Source: Vibrio sp. FE10 (lineage in GTDB: Bacteria > Pseudomonadota > Gammaproteobacteria > Enterobacterales > Vibrionaceae). From it: a DNA stretch of 64,000 bases. The stretch's first letter is position 1. Each line of letters opens with the position of its first letter. Position numbers and translations under genes: made by a program. Shown in pieces: positions 7,712-16,518 of this stretch. The notes beneath the pieces were generated by a model. The model saw nothing but the letters and a program-made list of their open reading frames with translations, did not search any database and was not told the origin of the DNA. The stretch spans positions 558,001 to 622,000 of the forward strand of contig NZ_AP028068.1 in the NCBI RefSeq assembly GCF_030297155.1, in the 5' to 3' direction.

Positions 7712-9385
7712 ATGAACTTTAATCAAACCACAGTATTGGCTTTCTTTGAGCCCTCCAAGGTTAGTTACGAGATCCCTGTATACCAGCGGGCTTATGCTTG
7801 GGGAGAGAACAACTGGCATGAATTCTTGTCAGATCTTTATGAGCAAGTAGATGGGGAAAACAACTATTTTTTCGGGAATATTCTTCTTGAATGCGTTGAA
7901 AAGAACAAGTTATACGAAATCATTGACGGCCAGCAAAGGGTCACGACCATTACTATATTTGTTCGCTCTCTACTCAATGTATTAAAGACACGAAATGACC
8001 TGTCAGAGCATGATTTTGACATTGATGACACTGAAGAAGCTTTCATCAGAGATAAAAATATTAAACTCCGCCCAGTTGAATATGATCGAAGTTGTTATGA
8101 CTGCCTAATTGTTGAAAATCACGATCAGTTTGATGCCTATTCTCCATCACAAAAGAAACTACTTGAAGCGAAAGCATACTTCACTAAACAACTCTCTAAG
8201 CTTGATACCGCACGCCTTGTCAGTATCCAAGAGAAGCTTGAAAACACCGACCTTACCATCATCGAGTTGGAGGGTAAGAAGGATGCGGCTTTGATGTTTG
8301 AACTGGAAAATAATCGAGGCAAAGAATTGACCAATATGGAAAAGGTCAAATCGTATTTCATGTATCAGATGTATGTAAATAGCCCTGCTGACGATGTTGA
8401 TAACAATATCGAATTTGTATCGAACATATTTAAACGCATTTATCAGGTAATCAACAACATAGAGCGGATCAATGAAGATAGTGTGCTGATTTACCACAAC
8501 AATGCGTATATCAAGGGGTACGCCTACCGCACTTTGGATGACTTGAAGGAAGCTTTCCGTAACAAAGATGACAAAGTTACCTGGATAAAAGAGTACGTTC
8601 GAAGTTTAAACGATTCATTCGTGGCCATAGATAAGTTACAACATGAAGAGAGTCTGTATGCGAAAAGGCTGTTTAAACTTGGGATCCCCGCATACATTTA
8701 CCCATTCATTATTAAGGGCTACCGTTATAACTCTTCAGATCTCCCAACTCTTTTCCGCATTCTTGAAGTGATAACCTTTAGGGCTAAGCTCATCAATAGT
8801 CGGGCAAATATCCAAGAGCGTCTCAATGAAATTCTGCTCTCCTACGATGGTAACAATGTTGTCTTATCAGAAAAAATAACAAGTAAGCTCAACGATACAT
8901 GGTATTGGAGTGATACAAATACGAAGAACTATCTACATGGCGGGATGTACGGAAATAATGTACTAAGCTACCTGCTTTGGAGCTACGAGAGTTATCTTCA
9001 GAGAGCGGGATATTCAGTCGAAGGGTTCAAGATTACTAACCAACAAATTGAACATATAGCACCACGTACGCCTACTGATGGAAGTCCTCTCGAAACAGGA
9101 TATGAACTCAATGAGCAGGGTGAATATTCCGAAGATTTTAGCTCTGAATACCTCAATTGTCTTGGTAACCTAATGCTCATATCAGGGTCGCACAATGCGT
9201 CCATCGGAAACAAACCATTTGCCGATAAGTTAATGTCTTACAGAAAGAACCCCATTCTCAACCAACAGGCTGAGATTGCTTCTTTCGTTAAAGATAGCGA
9301 GAACCCAGTGTGGGATTGTGAAGCAATAGATAAACGGCATAACAAAATCATGGACTTTGCGATCACTGAGTGGTCATTTCGGTAA
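7712..9385 (+). CDS. DUF262-DUF1524 protein, GmrSD/BrxU-like nuclease
   Basis: A 557-residue protein with the two halves of GmrSD-type enzymes in one chain. The N-terminal DUF262 domain has IPVYQRAYAW (21-30) and the ParB/Srx-like motif DGQQRVTT (72-79), proposed to bind and hydrolyse nucleotide. The C-terminal DUF1524 domain is an HNH-type nuclease with IEHIAP (446-451), CLGNLMLI (483-490) and a SHNASIGNKPF block (493-503). Related proteins (GmrSD, BrxU, SspE) restrict phage DNA carrying modified bases or phosphorothioates, but many DUF262 proteins are uncharacterised. The ATG at 7712 is chosen over 7691 because tgggag sits 5 bases before it. It stands alone, with no methylase or modification gene beside it. 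A stand-alone defence role is inferred. Confidence 0.85.
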   Translation: MNFNQTTVLAFFEPSKVSYEIPVYQRAYAWGENNWHEFLSDLYEQVDGENNYFFGNILLECVEKNKLYEIIDGQQRVTTITIFVRSLLNVLKTRNDLSEHDFDIDDTEEAFIRDKNIKLRPVEYDRSCYDCLIVENHDQFDAYSPSQKKLLEAKAYFTKQLSKLDTARLVSIQEKLENTDLTIIELEGKKDAALMFELENNRGKELTNMEKVKSYFMYQMYVNSPADDVDNNIEFVSNIFKRIYQVINNIERINEDSVLIYHNNAYIKGYAYRTLDDLKEAFRNKDDKVTWIKEYVRSLNDSFVAIDKLQHEESLYAKRLFKLGIPAYIYPFIIKGYRYNSSDLPTLFRILEVITFRAKLINSRANIQERLNEILLSYDGNNVVLSEKITSKLNDTWYWSDTNTKNYLHGGMYGNNVLSYLLWSYESYLQRAGYSVEGFKITNQQIEHIAPRTPTDGSPLETGYELNEQGEYSEDFSSEYLNCLGNLMLISGSHNASIGNKPFADKLMSYRKNPILNQQAEIASFVKDSENPVWDCEAIDKRHNKIMDFAITEWSFR

Positions 9386-9693
9386 AGGGTAACCAGCCAC
9401 TATCCAGAATCTATTGAGACTGGATAGTGGCAACAGACGGTTCATATATGTCACAAAGTTATGAAGAAATACAAGCGAACTGATTTTCAGATATTCACTC
9501 TGTGATTTTGTACCCAATGATTTGCAAAAATCGATAGCAGATTAAACCCCATAGAAATGTAGTGGCACACTGAGTTTGGTCACGCAGTTAGATTAGAAAA
9601 AATAAGTCAAATGAGGCTTTGGTGATATCTGTGTGTTAAATCGGTCGAAACAAGGAATGGGGCAACAACCACTTATGTTCTATTACTTCAGCC
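9386..9693. other. Non-coding gap with a hairpin at its start
   Basis: Convergent intergenic region of 308 bases. A perfect 11-bp inverted repeat (9397-9407 with 9420-9430) directly after the DUF262 stop may act as a transcript end, although it lacks a T-run. The remainder shows no feature I can support. Confidence 0.5.
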
Positions 9694-10788
9694 TCAGCGT
9701 TTTATTGCGATGGTTCCAGTTTCAATCACGCAAGATTCCTTCGAAACCATGACTTTTACAGAATGTTTTTCTGAAGAGAATAGTGTTTTAGCCGAAGTAG
9801 TTGGTCGCCCAAGTGCAGGTGCATGCTCTTGCTTTTGATAATGAATTTCCCAATGACGAGCTTGAATGTTGTAGCGCATAAACGCAAAGCCATTCACACT
9901 CTTGATGGTGGTGTTCCCTTTTTGGTAGAAGCCGTAGTCGCGAAAACTCATGTAATTGATTAATCCGTTGCGATGGTCTTTCACGTCATTGTATTGCTTA
10001 TCTTCTTTGCTGCCTTCCACGTGATACACCCTGATTAGATCATCACTCCAATCATCAACAACGAAAGAGCAACCGCTGAAGTTTGGTGTGAAAACATACA
10101 AATGATCGCGATGAGGGTCAGGGTGTTTAGGTATATCGAGATATTTGCCTTGCGCGACCCAGTAGGCCATCTGTGATGTTTTTTTATCGGGTTGTTGACC
10201 CGCGAATGTATCAATGACTTCAATAGTGCCTACTGTTCCATGAGCGTGTTTGTATTGCATGCCACTGAAAACAAGCTCACCACTTTCTTCTACTTCTCTC
10301 TTAGTCGCAGGGCTGAGAGATATCATCTGATGAGCAACGAGCTCTGCGCTGACACATTGGTTATTAAAGCTAGAACCTAGCAGGTCTGACGGCAACATAC
10401 GTGTTCCGGTCGCCTCGATCAGCTCCTTTCTTGATGCAGGCATCGGTGAAAGAATTGCATCAGGAAACTCACGTTCTTCGCCCACGTGAATATGGTTTCT
10501 CTGTTCTGTCGTGGCTTCCGTGGCATTGGTTTCCTGTTTTTCTCGGCTACGACCATCAATAGTTTTATTTTTGTTCCAATCATCTGTTAGGTCATAAGCT
10601 TGTTGGGCAGCCTTGCGTTCAGCAAGAACACGCTCTCTATTTTCAGCCCATCGTTTCTCATCGCTCGCGGTAGATCTCAGCTCTTCCTGACGTTCTCGGT
10701 GCTGACGTACTGCACGTTCTGTTGTGGTTTCTTGTCTTTCTTCTGGAGCTACAGGAGCGGATTCATATCTCATGGGAGTCGACTTCAC
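9694..10788 (-). CDS. Putative CNF/BLF1-type deamidase toxin
   Basis: A 364-residue protein that I cannot name. Residues 15-70 are highly charged, rich in Glu, Arg and Gln and probably helical or disordered; residues 70-120 are low complexity; no signal peptide or membrane segment is present. The C-terminal part contains TPNFSGCSFVV (234-244) and VYHVEG (254-259). Thr234, Cys240 and His256 reproduce the Thr-x5-Cys ... His arrangement of BLF1 from Burkholderia (Thr88, Cys94, His106) and the Cys/His pair of CNF1 (15 apart; 16 here), which deamidate glutamines in eIF4A or Rho GTPases. A deamidase effector is therefore proposed; delivery route and target are unknown. The start is uncertain: GTG at 10788 or ATG at 10773, neither with a clear ribosome site. 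No immunity or chaperone gene is adjacent. Confidence 0.6.
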   Translation of the reverse strand: MKSTPMRYESAPVAPEERQETTTERAVRQHRERQEELRSTASDEKRWAENRERVLAERKAAQQAYDLTDDWNKNKTIDGRSREKQETNATEATTEQRNHIHVGEEREFPDAILSPMPASRKELIEATGTRMLPSDLLGSSFNNQCVSAELVAHQMISLSPATKREVEESGELVFSGMQYKHAHGTVGTIEVIDTFAGQQPDKKTSQMAYWVAQGKYLDIPKHPDPHRDHLYVFTPNFSGCSFVVDDWSDDLIRVYHVEGSKEDKQYNDVKDHRNGLINYMSFRDYGFYQKGNTTIKSVNGFAFMRYNIQARHWEIHYQKQEHAPALGRPTTSAKTLFSSEKHSVKVMVSKESCVIETGTIAIKR

Positions 10789-11012
10789 TGATAAATAAAA
10801 AGGATATTAACAATATTTTCAGTGGTTTATTATCCTCAACAAGAGGATCTTATGATTTAACCAGTTAAATAGGCAACCTGACATGTCAAATAATCATAAT
10901 GAAGGCCAAATCGCGTTGAGTTGCATTATATTGGATAACTTTTTGTAGAGTAAAATGAACGACACAGATCTTGTAGAGTATTTGGTCTAGCTGATTCTGG
11001 GGCAGAAATGTT
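10789..11012. other. Non-coding gap upstream of the putative toxin gene
   Basis: Should hold the promoter of the minus-strand toxin gene. A small inverted repeat (atcctc / gaggat) near 10833-10848 and high AT content are all that can be seen; no ORF with a ribosome site. Confidence 0.45.
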
Positions 11013-11159
11013 TTAGCTTACCTGCCCCATATTGAACAATGTGAACGCGCAAATATAAGCAGTTAGATCGATAGCTTTACTCAGCGGCATTCCAGCACCA
11101 TGGTTCGCATTGACATCAATACGAATCATCATGGGCGCACCACCTTGATGCTTGTCTTG
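11013..11159 (-). pseudogene. 3' remnant of a prolyl oligopeptidase gene
   Basis: In the minus frame this encodes 48 residues (from QDKHQGGAPMM to FTLFNMGQVS) and a stop. It aligns without gaps to the C-terminus of the intact prolyl oligopeptidase at 30069-32129. It includes the neighbourhood of the catalytic His (NANHGAG against NAGHGAG) but nothing upstream. Most differences are at third codon positions, so the copy was under selection until recently. Similarity stops abruptly at 11159, four bases from the stop codon of the LacI gene. It is the displaced end of a gene, probably left by the rearrangement that placed the sugar locus here. Confidence 0.85.
11025..11159. repeat. Direct repeat copy A flanking the sugar locus
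   Basis: These 135 bases align without gaps to 30093-30227 in the same orientation, with about 113 identities (84%) by hand count. The two copies bracket the whole LacI-to-porin locus, about 19 kb. Confidence 0.85.
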
Positions 11160-11162
11160 AAA

Positions 11163-12176
11163 TTAACGGTACAGGGACTTGGTTGACTCTCTCACTATCA
11201 AGTCAATCGGAGGCAACCTTGCTTCATGCCTTTCACCCGTTAAAAGGTTCAAGATAGACTGAGCACACACCTCACCAATCTCTTCAATCGGCTGTCTTAA
11301 GGTCGTTAATGCTGGCGTAAAATACTTAGACGTTGGCAAGTCATCAAAGCCAATCACCGACACGTCTTCTGGTACTTTATAACCATGGTCATGCAACGCC
11401 TTAATCGCGCCGTAAGCGGTTTGGTCATTAGCAGCAAACAAAGCAGAGAAGTGAACCTTAGATTCAATCAACTCGACCGTTTTCTCGTAACCAGATTCAC
11501 TACTGAAATCACCCTGCTTGACGAGTTTTGGCATCACTTTAATACCCGCCTCTTGAAGTGCTTTCTTGTAGCCCTCAAAGCGATTACCCGCATCAGGTTG
11601 GCTTGATAGCCCTTTAATATGAGCAATGTTCACATGTCCTTGTTGCAGTAAATGTAGGGTTGCCATGTAACCACCCAACACGTTATCAATATTGATGGCG
11701 CGGACGTTATTCTCAACAAAATCGTAGCCAACCATCACGATAGGAATGTCTTGTGCATACTTTGCAATCTCTTCCTGAGTAATGCTTCCTGTCACGATGA
11801 TCATGCCATCCACGTTACTTTTTGCTAGATACTCCAACGCGTGCATTTCTAACTTTTTCTGCCAATGCCCTGTCGCGATCACTAACGAATAGCCTTGCGC
11901 GATCAGAGTTTTCTCCATGTCGTTGAGAATACGACTGGTGTAAGGGCTGTCAGGGTGTTGCACCAAGACACCAATAGTTAGCGAGCGTCGGTTGGTGTTT
12001 TCTTGCATTTGGAAGTTAGGTTTGTAGCCCGTGTCTTTAATAGCTTGCTCAATGTTTTGGCTTTTATCGTCCGACACATAAGTGGTTCGATTAAGGAAGC
12101 GAGACACGGTACTGGGAGAAACACCAGCCAATCTTGCTACATCGTATACTGTTGTTTTTTTTGTTTTAGTGCGCAT
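11163..12176 (-). CDS. LacI-family transcriptional regulator (first)
   Basis: A 337-residue repressor. The N-terminal helix-turn-helix reads TVYDVARLAGVSPSTVSRF (residues 9-27), followed by a hinge helix and a periplasmic-binding-protein-like effector domain starting at SLTIGVLVQH. It lies 96 bases downstream of the GH116 gene in the same direction, at the far end of the beta-glucoside locus, so it most likely responds to a gluco-oligosaccharide and controls GH116 and the divergent epimerase. No clear LacI-type palindrome was found in the 65-base GH116/epimerase gap, so its operator is unknown. Its 3' end touches the prolyl oligopeptidase remnant. Confidence 0.9.
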   Translation of the reverse strand: MRTKTKKTTVYDVARLAGVSPSTVSRFLNRTTYVSDDKSQNIEQAIKDTGYKPNFQMQENTNRRSLTIGVLVQHPDSPYTSRILNDMEKTLIAQGYSLVIATGHWQKKLEMHALEYLAKSNVDGMIIVTGSITQEEIAKYAQDIPIVMVGYDFVENNVRAINIDNVLGGYMATLHLLQQGHVNIAHIKGLSSQPDAGNRFEGYKKALQEAGIKVMPKLVKQGDFSSESGYEKTVELIESKVHFSALFAANDQTAYGAIKALHDHGYKVPEDVSVIGFDDLPTSKYFTPALTTLRQPIEEIGEVCAQSILNLLTGERHEARLPPIDLIVRESTKSLYR

Positions 12177-12201
12177 CTCGATACCCTAATCAAGTGACAT
12201 T

Positions 12202-12222
12202 CGGGGAGCTTTAAGCTCCCCG
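12202..12222. terminator. Strong hairpin between GH116 and lacI
   Basis: A perfect 10-bp GC-rich inverted repeat (cggggagctt / aagctccccg) lies between the GH116 stop and the LacI start. No T-run follows on either strand, so it may be an attenuator or mRNA-stabilising hairpin rather than a full terminator. Confidence 0.5.
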
Positions 12223-12272
12223 TCAATTTCAACCTGCATACCACTGCTTTCGTTGAAAATCGTGTCATTAAG

Positions 12273-15200
12273 TTAATACAAGTAGGCGAAGATCATCCCC
12301 GGTCTAAAGTAGCGGCCAGCCGTATATTTCAAGCCAGTACTCAATAGCCATTTGTGTAAGCCTGCCAGCTTTTCTAGCGGAATTTCACCGCCCATCATTT
12401 TAACAAAATTGTCAGTATCTTTCGTTAATGTTGGGTTGATACGACCGTCAGACAGCACACACTTTTGACATTTAAGTACACTTAGCCAGTTTTTCGCATC
12501 ATTTTGCGACACTTTAAATACTTCTATAAGATCTTTCTCATTGACAGACACAGAGCAATTGAACCCCTCTGGTGCTGCAAATGGAATTTTCGAATAGTCA
12601 TAGAGCGCGGTATACACGGTATCCATCAATGTTTCTGCTTGTTGCGATTTCCCCGCTAAGTTCAACGCCGTCGCCACACTAAACTGAACACCAATCCACA
12701 CATCTTGAGCCTGGAATGCTTCATGTGGTGAACCGTCGGCTAGCGTCATATTCGCAACACCCAACTTGGGACTATTAATTTCAAAGTTGTGCTTATAAAC
12801 ATAGTCCAGTGCGCGCTGGATGTTCTGTTGTGGGAAGATACCATCCAAGCCGATAAGCTTTAAGTAGCTGTCGGCCAGCAAGGCATCACCAAAACTGTTA
12901 TCGGAATCAGGCACTAAGTCTAAGTATTCTTGTGTAAAGGCTTGAGGCGCAGTCTCACTCAGCAAGCGTTTCTTAGAGACTCTTTGAGATGCCTTACTGA
13001 TGTTGATAGAGGTATCCGTTTCATTTAAATAGGCATTGAGCGTGTTCTTGTCAGCAATCGCATCACCCGTCAAAGTCAGGCCTAAGGTTTCCAGTGCTTG
13101 GTAGCCCGCACCGGTTAGATGCTTGGCTTGAACTGGCGTCACGAAGAAGTGGTAGTAACCCTCTTTGTCATCCCACAAACTTTGTTCAACCGTTGCCAAC
13201 GCCTTTTTAGAACGCGTTAAGTAACCGGTAGCTCGCTCGCTTTCACCCATCAATTGTGCAAGTTCACTCGCCGCTTGCAGGCCAGCAACCCAAAGGCTCG
13301 CACAGTAAATTGAGATGCCATGAGAAGCGAGGTTATCAAAGGTATCGTCTGTACCTCGGGTTAGTGGTAAATCGTCACCTTCAGCGATCAAATTCGATAA
13401 GAAATCGATGCTTTCAGTTACTGCTTGCCAGCACTCTTTAACCACAGAGATATCTTGGGTGTTTTGGTAGTGGCGGTACACCATCAGAATGTATTTCGGC
13501 GCTAAGTCCTTCCACTCTTTCACGTTGTGCCAGCTATAAGCATCGGGCTGGATGTCGAATGGGCTGCCTAAGTCGTGGATTACCGCACCTCGAATGGCAC
13601 GCACACCTTGGTACTTGTCATCAATCAATTCGGCATTAGGCGTCGCTTCGTATTCCCAGTATCGGCGCTCGGTAAAGTCTTCCGCCAAAATGGCTTTCGA
13701 GAATTCTTTCATCACGCAGCCATCAAGCTCAGGCAGCAAATAAAGCAGCGAGAATGAGCCGTAGAAGTACACATCAAGAGAGTTAAAGAATGGGTAGTCG
13801 ACACACTCTTTCACCAAAAACTTATCTTCCTTATCCCATACCGTTGATTCGGCTAAGAACGACAATGAATTCATCGCCATCGTCGCATAGCGCAGTGCAG
13901 AATCAGGCTGGGATATCTTGCTTTGAGCTTGCTCTAGGAAAGCCGTTTGTTGCTTCACGATCTGATGCTCAATCGCTTCTAGCTGTGGCAATACCTCTTC
14001 TAACATCGGCAAAGCCGGTTTCGTTTGCGGGTAGAATTGCGTGTACGCTTTATCTGAATGCCAGCCATTAAGCATGACTTTGCTGTGCGCCATCACCTGT
14101 GCAAAACGCAGATCAACAGACTCACCCGCTTCCAATTCAACCTGAACCACCACCAATGCGCTCAGTGCTTCACGTCCTGTATAGATACCGGTTTGGAACT
14201 CAGTGTTAGTACGGCCTGTTTTGAGTGCGAATTCTGTTTGCTGAGCTGTCTTAGATGTATAAAGCGTTGGCTTGACAGAAATCGAGACCTTACCAGATTC
14301 AGTCAAATGGTTATCCGCTTGAACACCAAATGCCACTTCGCCTTCAATGTCGCTTTGATAAGGCGACTGGCTAGAGAGCTGAACACCCGTAAAACTGTGA
14401 CTTTCACCTTTTAAGTTGACCACTTCATGCTGCTGAGCGATTGGATTTTGAGACAAGGTACAAGCCGAATCTTGAATGCCATCGCGACCTTTTTGGTAGG
14501 TTGAGCCAATTAAGTTTTGTAGAGGCTGAGCAAGCGTAATCACGCGTGTGTGCGATGAATTATTGGTTAATTCGAAGTGATTCCAGTGCATCGGTAAAGA
14601 ACAAAGACGTTTGTTCTCTTTAACGATCGGAGAGACGACCTTACGCTTTATATTAATATCTTCGAAGCTACTATATTTATATTCAGCCAATGGATACAAA
14701 GCTTGATATTCTATATCACTGCCATTAACACTATCTATATCACGGCCATTGATATTATCCATATCATTATTATCACCCGCAGTAAGTGATAATAATCTCG
14801 TTGTGTCATTTATTAATAAACCATTAAAGAAATCTAAGGCTACATATAATTGACAAATAGTTGAACCTGAATCTTCTTCAATCAATAATTGAGTCTTATT
14901 TGAAAATTCAACGTTCCATTTTGTAAAGTTAGATTTATTTTCTTGGTAGAAGCGACCATTTGTTAACGCAGCTCGAATCAGGTTGATCGCATTCGATACG
15001 TTTTTGCTTTCAATCTTGTTGCCATCAAACAAAGCAGGATAAAAATTCAGGTGAACACTCAACTCTTCTTCGCTAAGAACTTGCAGCGTATCGATAGTTG
15101 GCACATTCATCACAGATGCATAAAAATCATTAAAATTAATAACTTGCTCTGAACAATCGACGAATATTCCCGGAATAAAGCTGAAGTTTGGTGTATTGCC

Positions 15201-15371
15201 GTTTGGCGTCAGTGTAAATGTGTTGCCAATTCCGCCCACCGCCATACCGGTATTTTCTGGTGTGGTAGAAATTGGCGTGTACCAAGGTTGAATAAATTCA
15301 ACTGCATCACCTTTTTTACACAGATGTTCTGAATTTCCTGAGTAACTCGTATATGGAATTTTATTATTCAT
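12273..15371 (-). CDS. GH116-family beta-glucosidase/glycosidase
   Basis: A 1032-residue cytoplasmic glycosidase without signal peptide. The N-terminal beta domain begins with TGMAVGGIGNTFTL (about 41-54), matching the GGIG start of GH116 (GBA2-like) enzymes. The catalytic (alpha/alpha)6 domain contains KECVDYPFFNSLDVYFYGSF (521-540), where Glu522 aligns with the retaining nucleophile. Asp829 in GDALLAD-SYLKLIGL aligns with the general acid/base of GBA2 and TxGH116. Known members cleave beta-glucosides, beta-xylosides or glucosylceramide. In this locus a soluble gluco-oligosaccharide substrate is most likely. A low-complexity insert (NNDMDNINGRDIDSVNGSD, 201-219) is unusual. Its start lies back to back with the aldose epimerase, 65 bases away. 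Family assignment good; substrate inferred. Confidence 0.82.
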   Translation of the reverse strand: MNNKIPYTSYSGNSEHLCKKGDAVEFIQPWYTPISTTPENTGMAVGGIGNTFTLTPNGNTPNFSFIPGIFVDCSEQVINFNDFYASVMNVPTIDTLQVLSEEELSVHLNFYPALFDGNKIESKNVSNAINLIRAALTNGRFYQENKSNFTKWNVEFSNKTQLLIEEDSGSTICQLYVALDFFNGLLINDTTRLLSLTAGDNNDMDNINGRDIDSVNGSDIEYQALYPLAEYKYSSFEDINIKRKVVSPIVKENKRLCSLPMHWNHFELTNNSSHTRVITLAQPLQNLIGSTYQKGRDGIQDSACTLSQNPIAQQHEVVNLKGESHSFTGVQLSSQSPYQSDIEGEVAFGVQADNHLTESGKVSISVKPTLYTSKTAQQTEFALKTGRTNTEFQTGIYTGREALSALVVVQVELEAGESVDLRFAQVMAHSKVMLNGWHSDKAYTQFYPQTKPALPMLEEVLPQLEAIEHQIVKQQTAFLEQAQSKISQPDSALRYATMAMNSLSFLAESTVWDKEDKFLVKECVDYPFFNSLDVYFYGSFSLLYLLPELDGCVMKEFSKAILAEDFTERRYWEYEATPNAELIDDKYQGVRAIRGAVIHDLGSPFDIQPDAYSWHNVKEWKDLAPKYILMVYRHYQNTQDISVVKECWQAVTESIDFLSNLIAEGDDLPLTRGTDDTFDNLASHGISIYCASLWVAGLQAASELAQLMGESERATGYLTRSKKALATVEQSLWDDKEGYYHFFVTPVQAKHLTGAGYQALETLGLTLTGDAIADKNTLNAYLNETDTSINISKASQRVSKKRLLSETAPQAFTQEYLDLVPDSDNSFGDALLADSYLKLIGLDGIFPQQNIQRALDYVYKHNFEINSPKLGVANMTLADGSPHEAFQAQDVWIGVQFSVATALNLAGKSQQAETLMDTVYTALYDYSKIPFAAPEGFNCSVSVNEKDLIEVFKVSQNDAKNWLSVLKCQKCVLSDGRINPTLTKDTDNFVKMMGGEIPLEKLAGLHKWLLSTGLKYTAGRYFRPGMIFAYLY

Positions 15372-15436
15372 TTTAAAACCGCCATTGAATATTTTTTTCT
15401 TCTTGTTAATATCTTTTTTAAAATGGAGACATCAAC

Positions 15437-16384
15437 ATGTTTAAAATTATAAATGAAAAATTTGGAAATATTGACTCTGTCACATTAATAAACCACCAAC
15501 ATGGTATAGAACTTCAAATAATCAATGGATTTGGTGCTGTTATTAATAAATATACCGTAAATAACAGTCCATTCTCTTTTATTTGTGGCTATCAGAATTA
15601 TGATGAACTGATCAACCAACATCCGTTCTTTTCCCGCAGTGCTAAATTATTCCCTTTTCCAAACCGTTTAAACTTAGGTCGTTACAGTTTCGAAAACCAA
15701 AACCATCAACTCCCAGCTAATTTTCCTTGGTCTGATCACGCCGTACATGGCCTGCTCTACAACCAACCTTTTTCAATCACAAACAGCGTAGCCACTGAAG
15801 AATCCGCCAATGTGACGTTGCAGTATCAAACGTCGTCTTTGCATCCTGCTTTCCCGTTTGCGTTCAACCTTGAAGTGACCTTCACTATCGATATCACGGG
15901 TAGACTCACTTCCTCTACGACCGTCTCTAACCTGGGTGATTCAGCCTTCCCCTTCGGTGATGCTTGGCACCCTTATTTTTCACTCGGTACTGAGCTAGCA
16001 CAATGTGGACTCGCTATGTCGCCTTGCTCTGAGGTCATACACGAAAACGACCTACCCAATGGTGAAAAGCACGCTTTTGACCGTTTGTCTTTGGACGATT
16101 CACTCACCAATCAAAGCTTAAATCATTGCTTTGAATTTGATTCCAAGACAACCAATCAACTTACGTTTACGCGCTCAGATTCGTCTGCCGCTATTCGCTA
16201 TCAACAAGATGAAAGCTACCCATTCGTTCAGCTGTACACGCCGACTAGCGAGCAAAGTATTGCAATAGAACCAATGACTTGCCCAGCTGATGCATTCAAT
16301 AACCAGATTGGCTTATTGACGCTTAGTCCGAACCAATCTCAAACCTTTACTTGGCAATGCCAAGCCACCTATCAACCAAAATAA
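15437..16384 (+). CDS. Aldose 1-epimerase-like protein
   Basis: A 315-residue cytoplasmic beta-sandwich protein that should interconvert alpha and beta anomers of released sugars. Likely active-site residues are the His in HGLLYN (about 105), the His in DAWHPYF (about 177) and the Glu in IEPMTCPADAFN (about 277), in the order seen in galactose mutarotases. A ribosome site (ggag) lies 8 bases before the ATG. It is the only plus-strand gene of the sugar locus. Glucose released by GH1 or GH116 is in the beta form and glycolytic kinases or GH94 chemistry may prefer a given anomer, which would explain its presence; that is inference. Some relatives act on sugar phosphates instead. Confidence 0.85.
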   Translation: MFKIINEKFGNIDSVTLINHQHGIELQIINGFGAVINKYTVNNSPFSFICGYQNYDELINQHPFFSRSAKLFPFPNRLNLGRYSFENQNHQLPANFPWSDHAVHGLLYNQPFSITNSVATEESANVTLQYQTSSLHPAFPFAFNLEVTFTIDITGRLTSSTTVSNLGDSAFPFGDAWHPYFSLGTELAQCGLAMSPCSEVIHENDLPNGEKHAFDRLSLDDSLTNQSLNHCFEFDSKTTNQLTFTRSDSSAAIRYQQDESYPFVQLYTPTSEQSIAIEPMTCPADAFNNQIGLLTLSPNQSQTFTWQCQATYQPK

Positions 16385-16491
16385 CTAAACCAAATCAAGG
16401 CAAGGCAACTGCTGAATGCGAAATCAGCCCCCCAGAGAACGCATTGCTAACGAAACAACTACAACGAAAGAATCAAACTAAAGAAGCAATA

Positions 16492-16512
16492 AAGGGCGCA
16501 TAAAGCGCCCTT
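16492..16512. terminator. Bidirectional terminator between epimerase and GH94 genes
   Basis: An 8-bp GC-rich stem (aagggcgc / gcgccctt) with a 5-base loop lies between the two convergent genes and ends 7 bases before the GH94 stop codon. Flanks are moderately T/A rich on both sides. Confidence 0.75.
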
Positions 16513-16518
16513 CTCTTG

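Noticed and set aside
9397..9430. The 11-bp inverted repeat behind the DUF262 gene as a strong intrinsic terminator
   Set aside because: No T-run follows it on either strand, so it is listed only as a hairpin within the gap.
9694..10788. A toxin-immunity or polymorphic toxin module
   Set aside because: No small immunity-like gene is next to it, and there is no PAAR, RHS or two-partner secretion domain in the protein.
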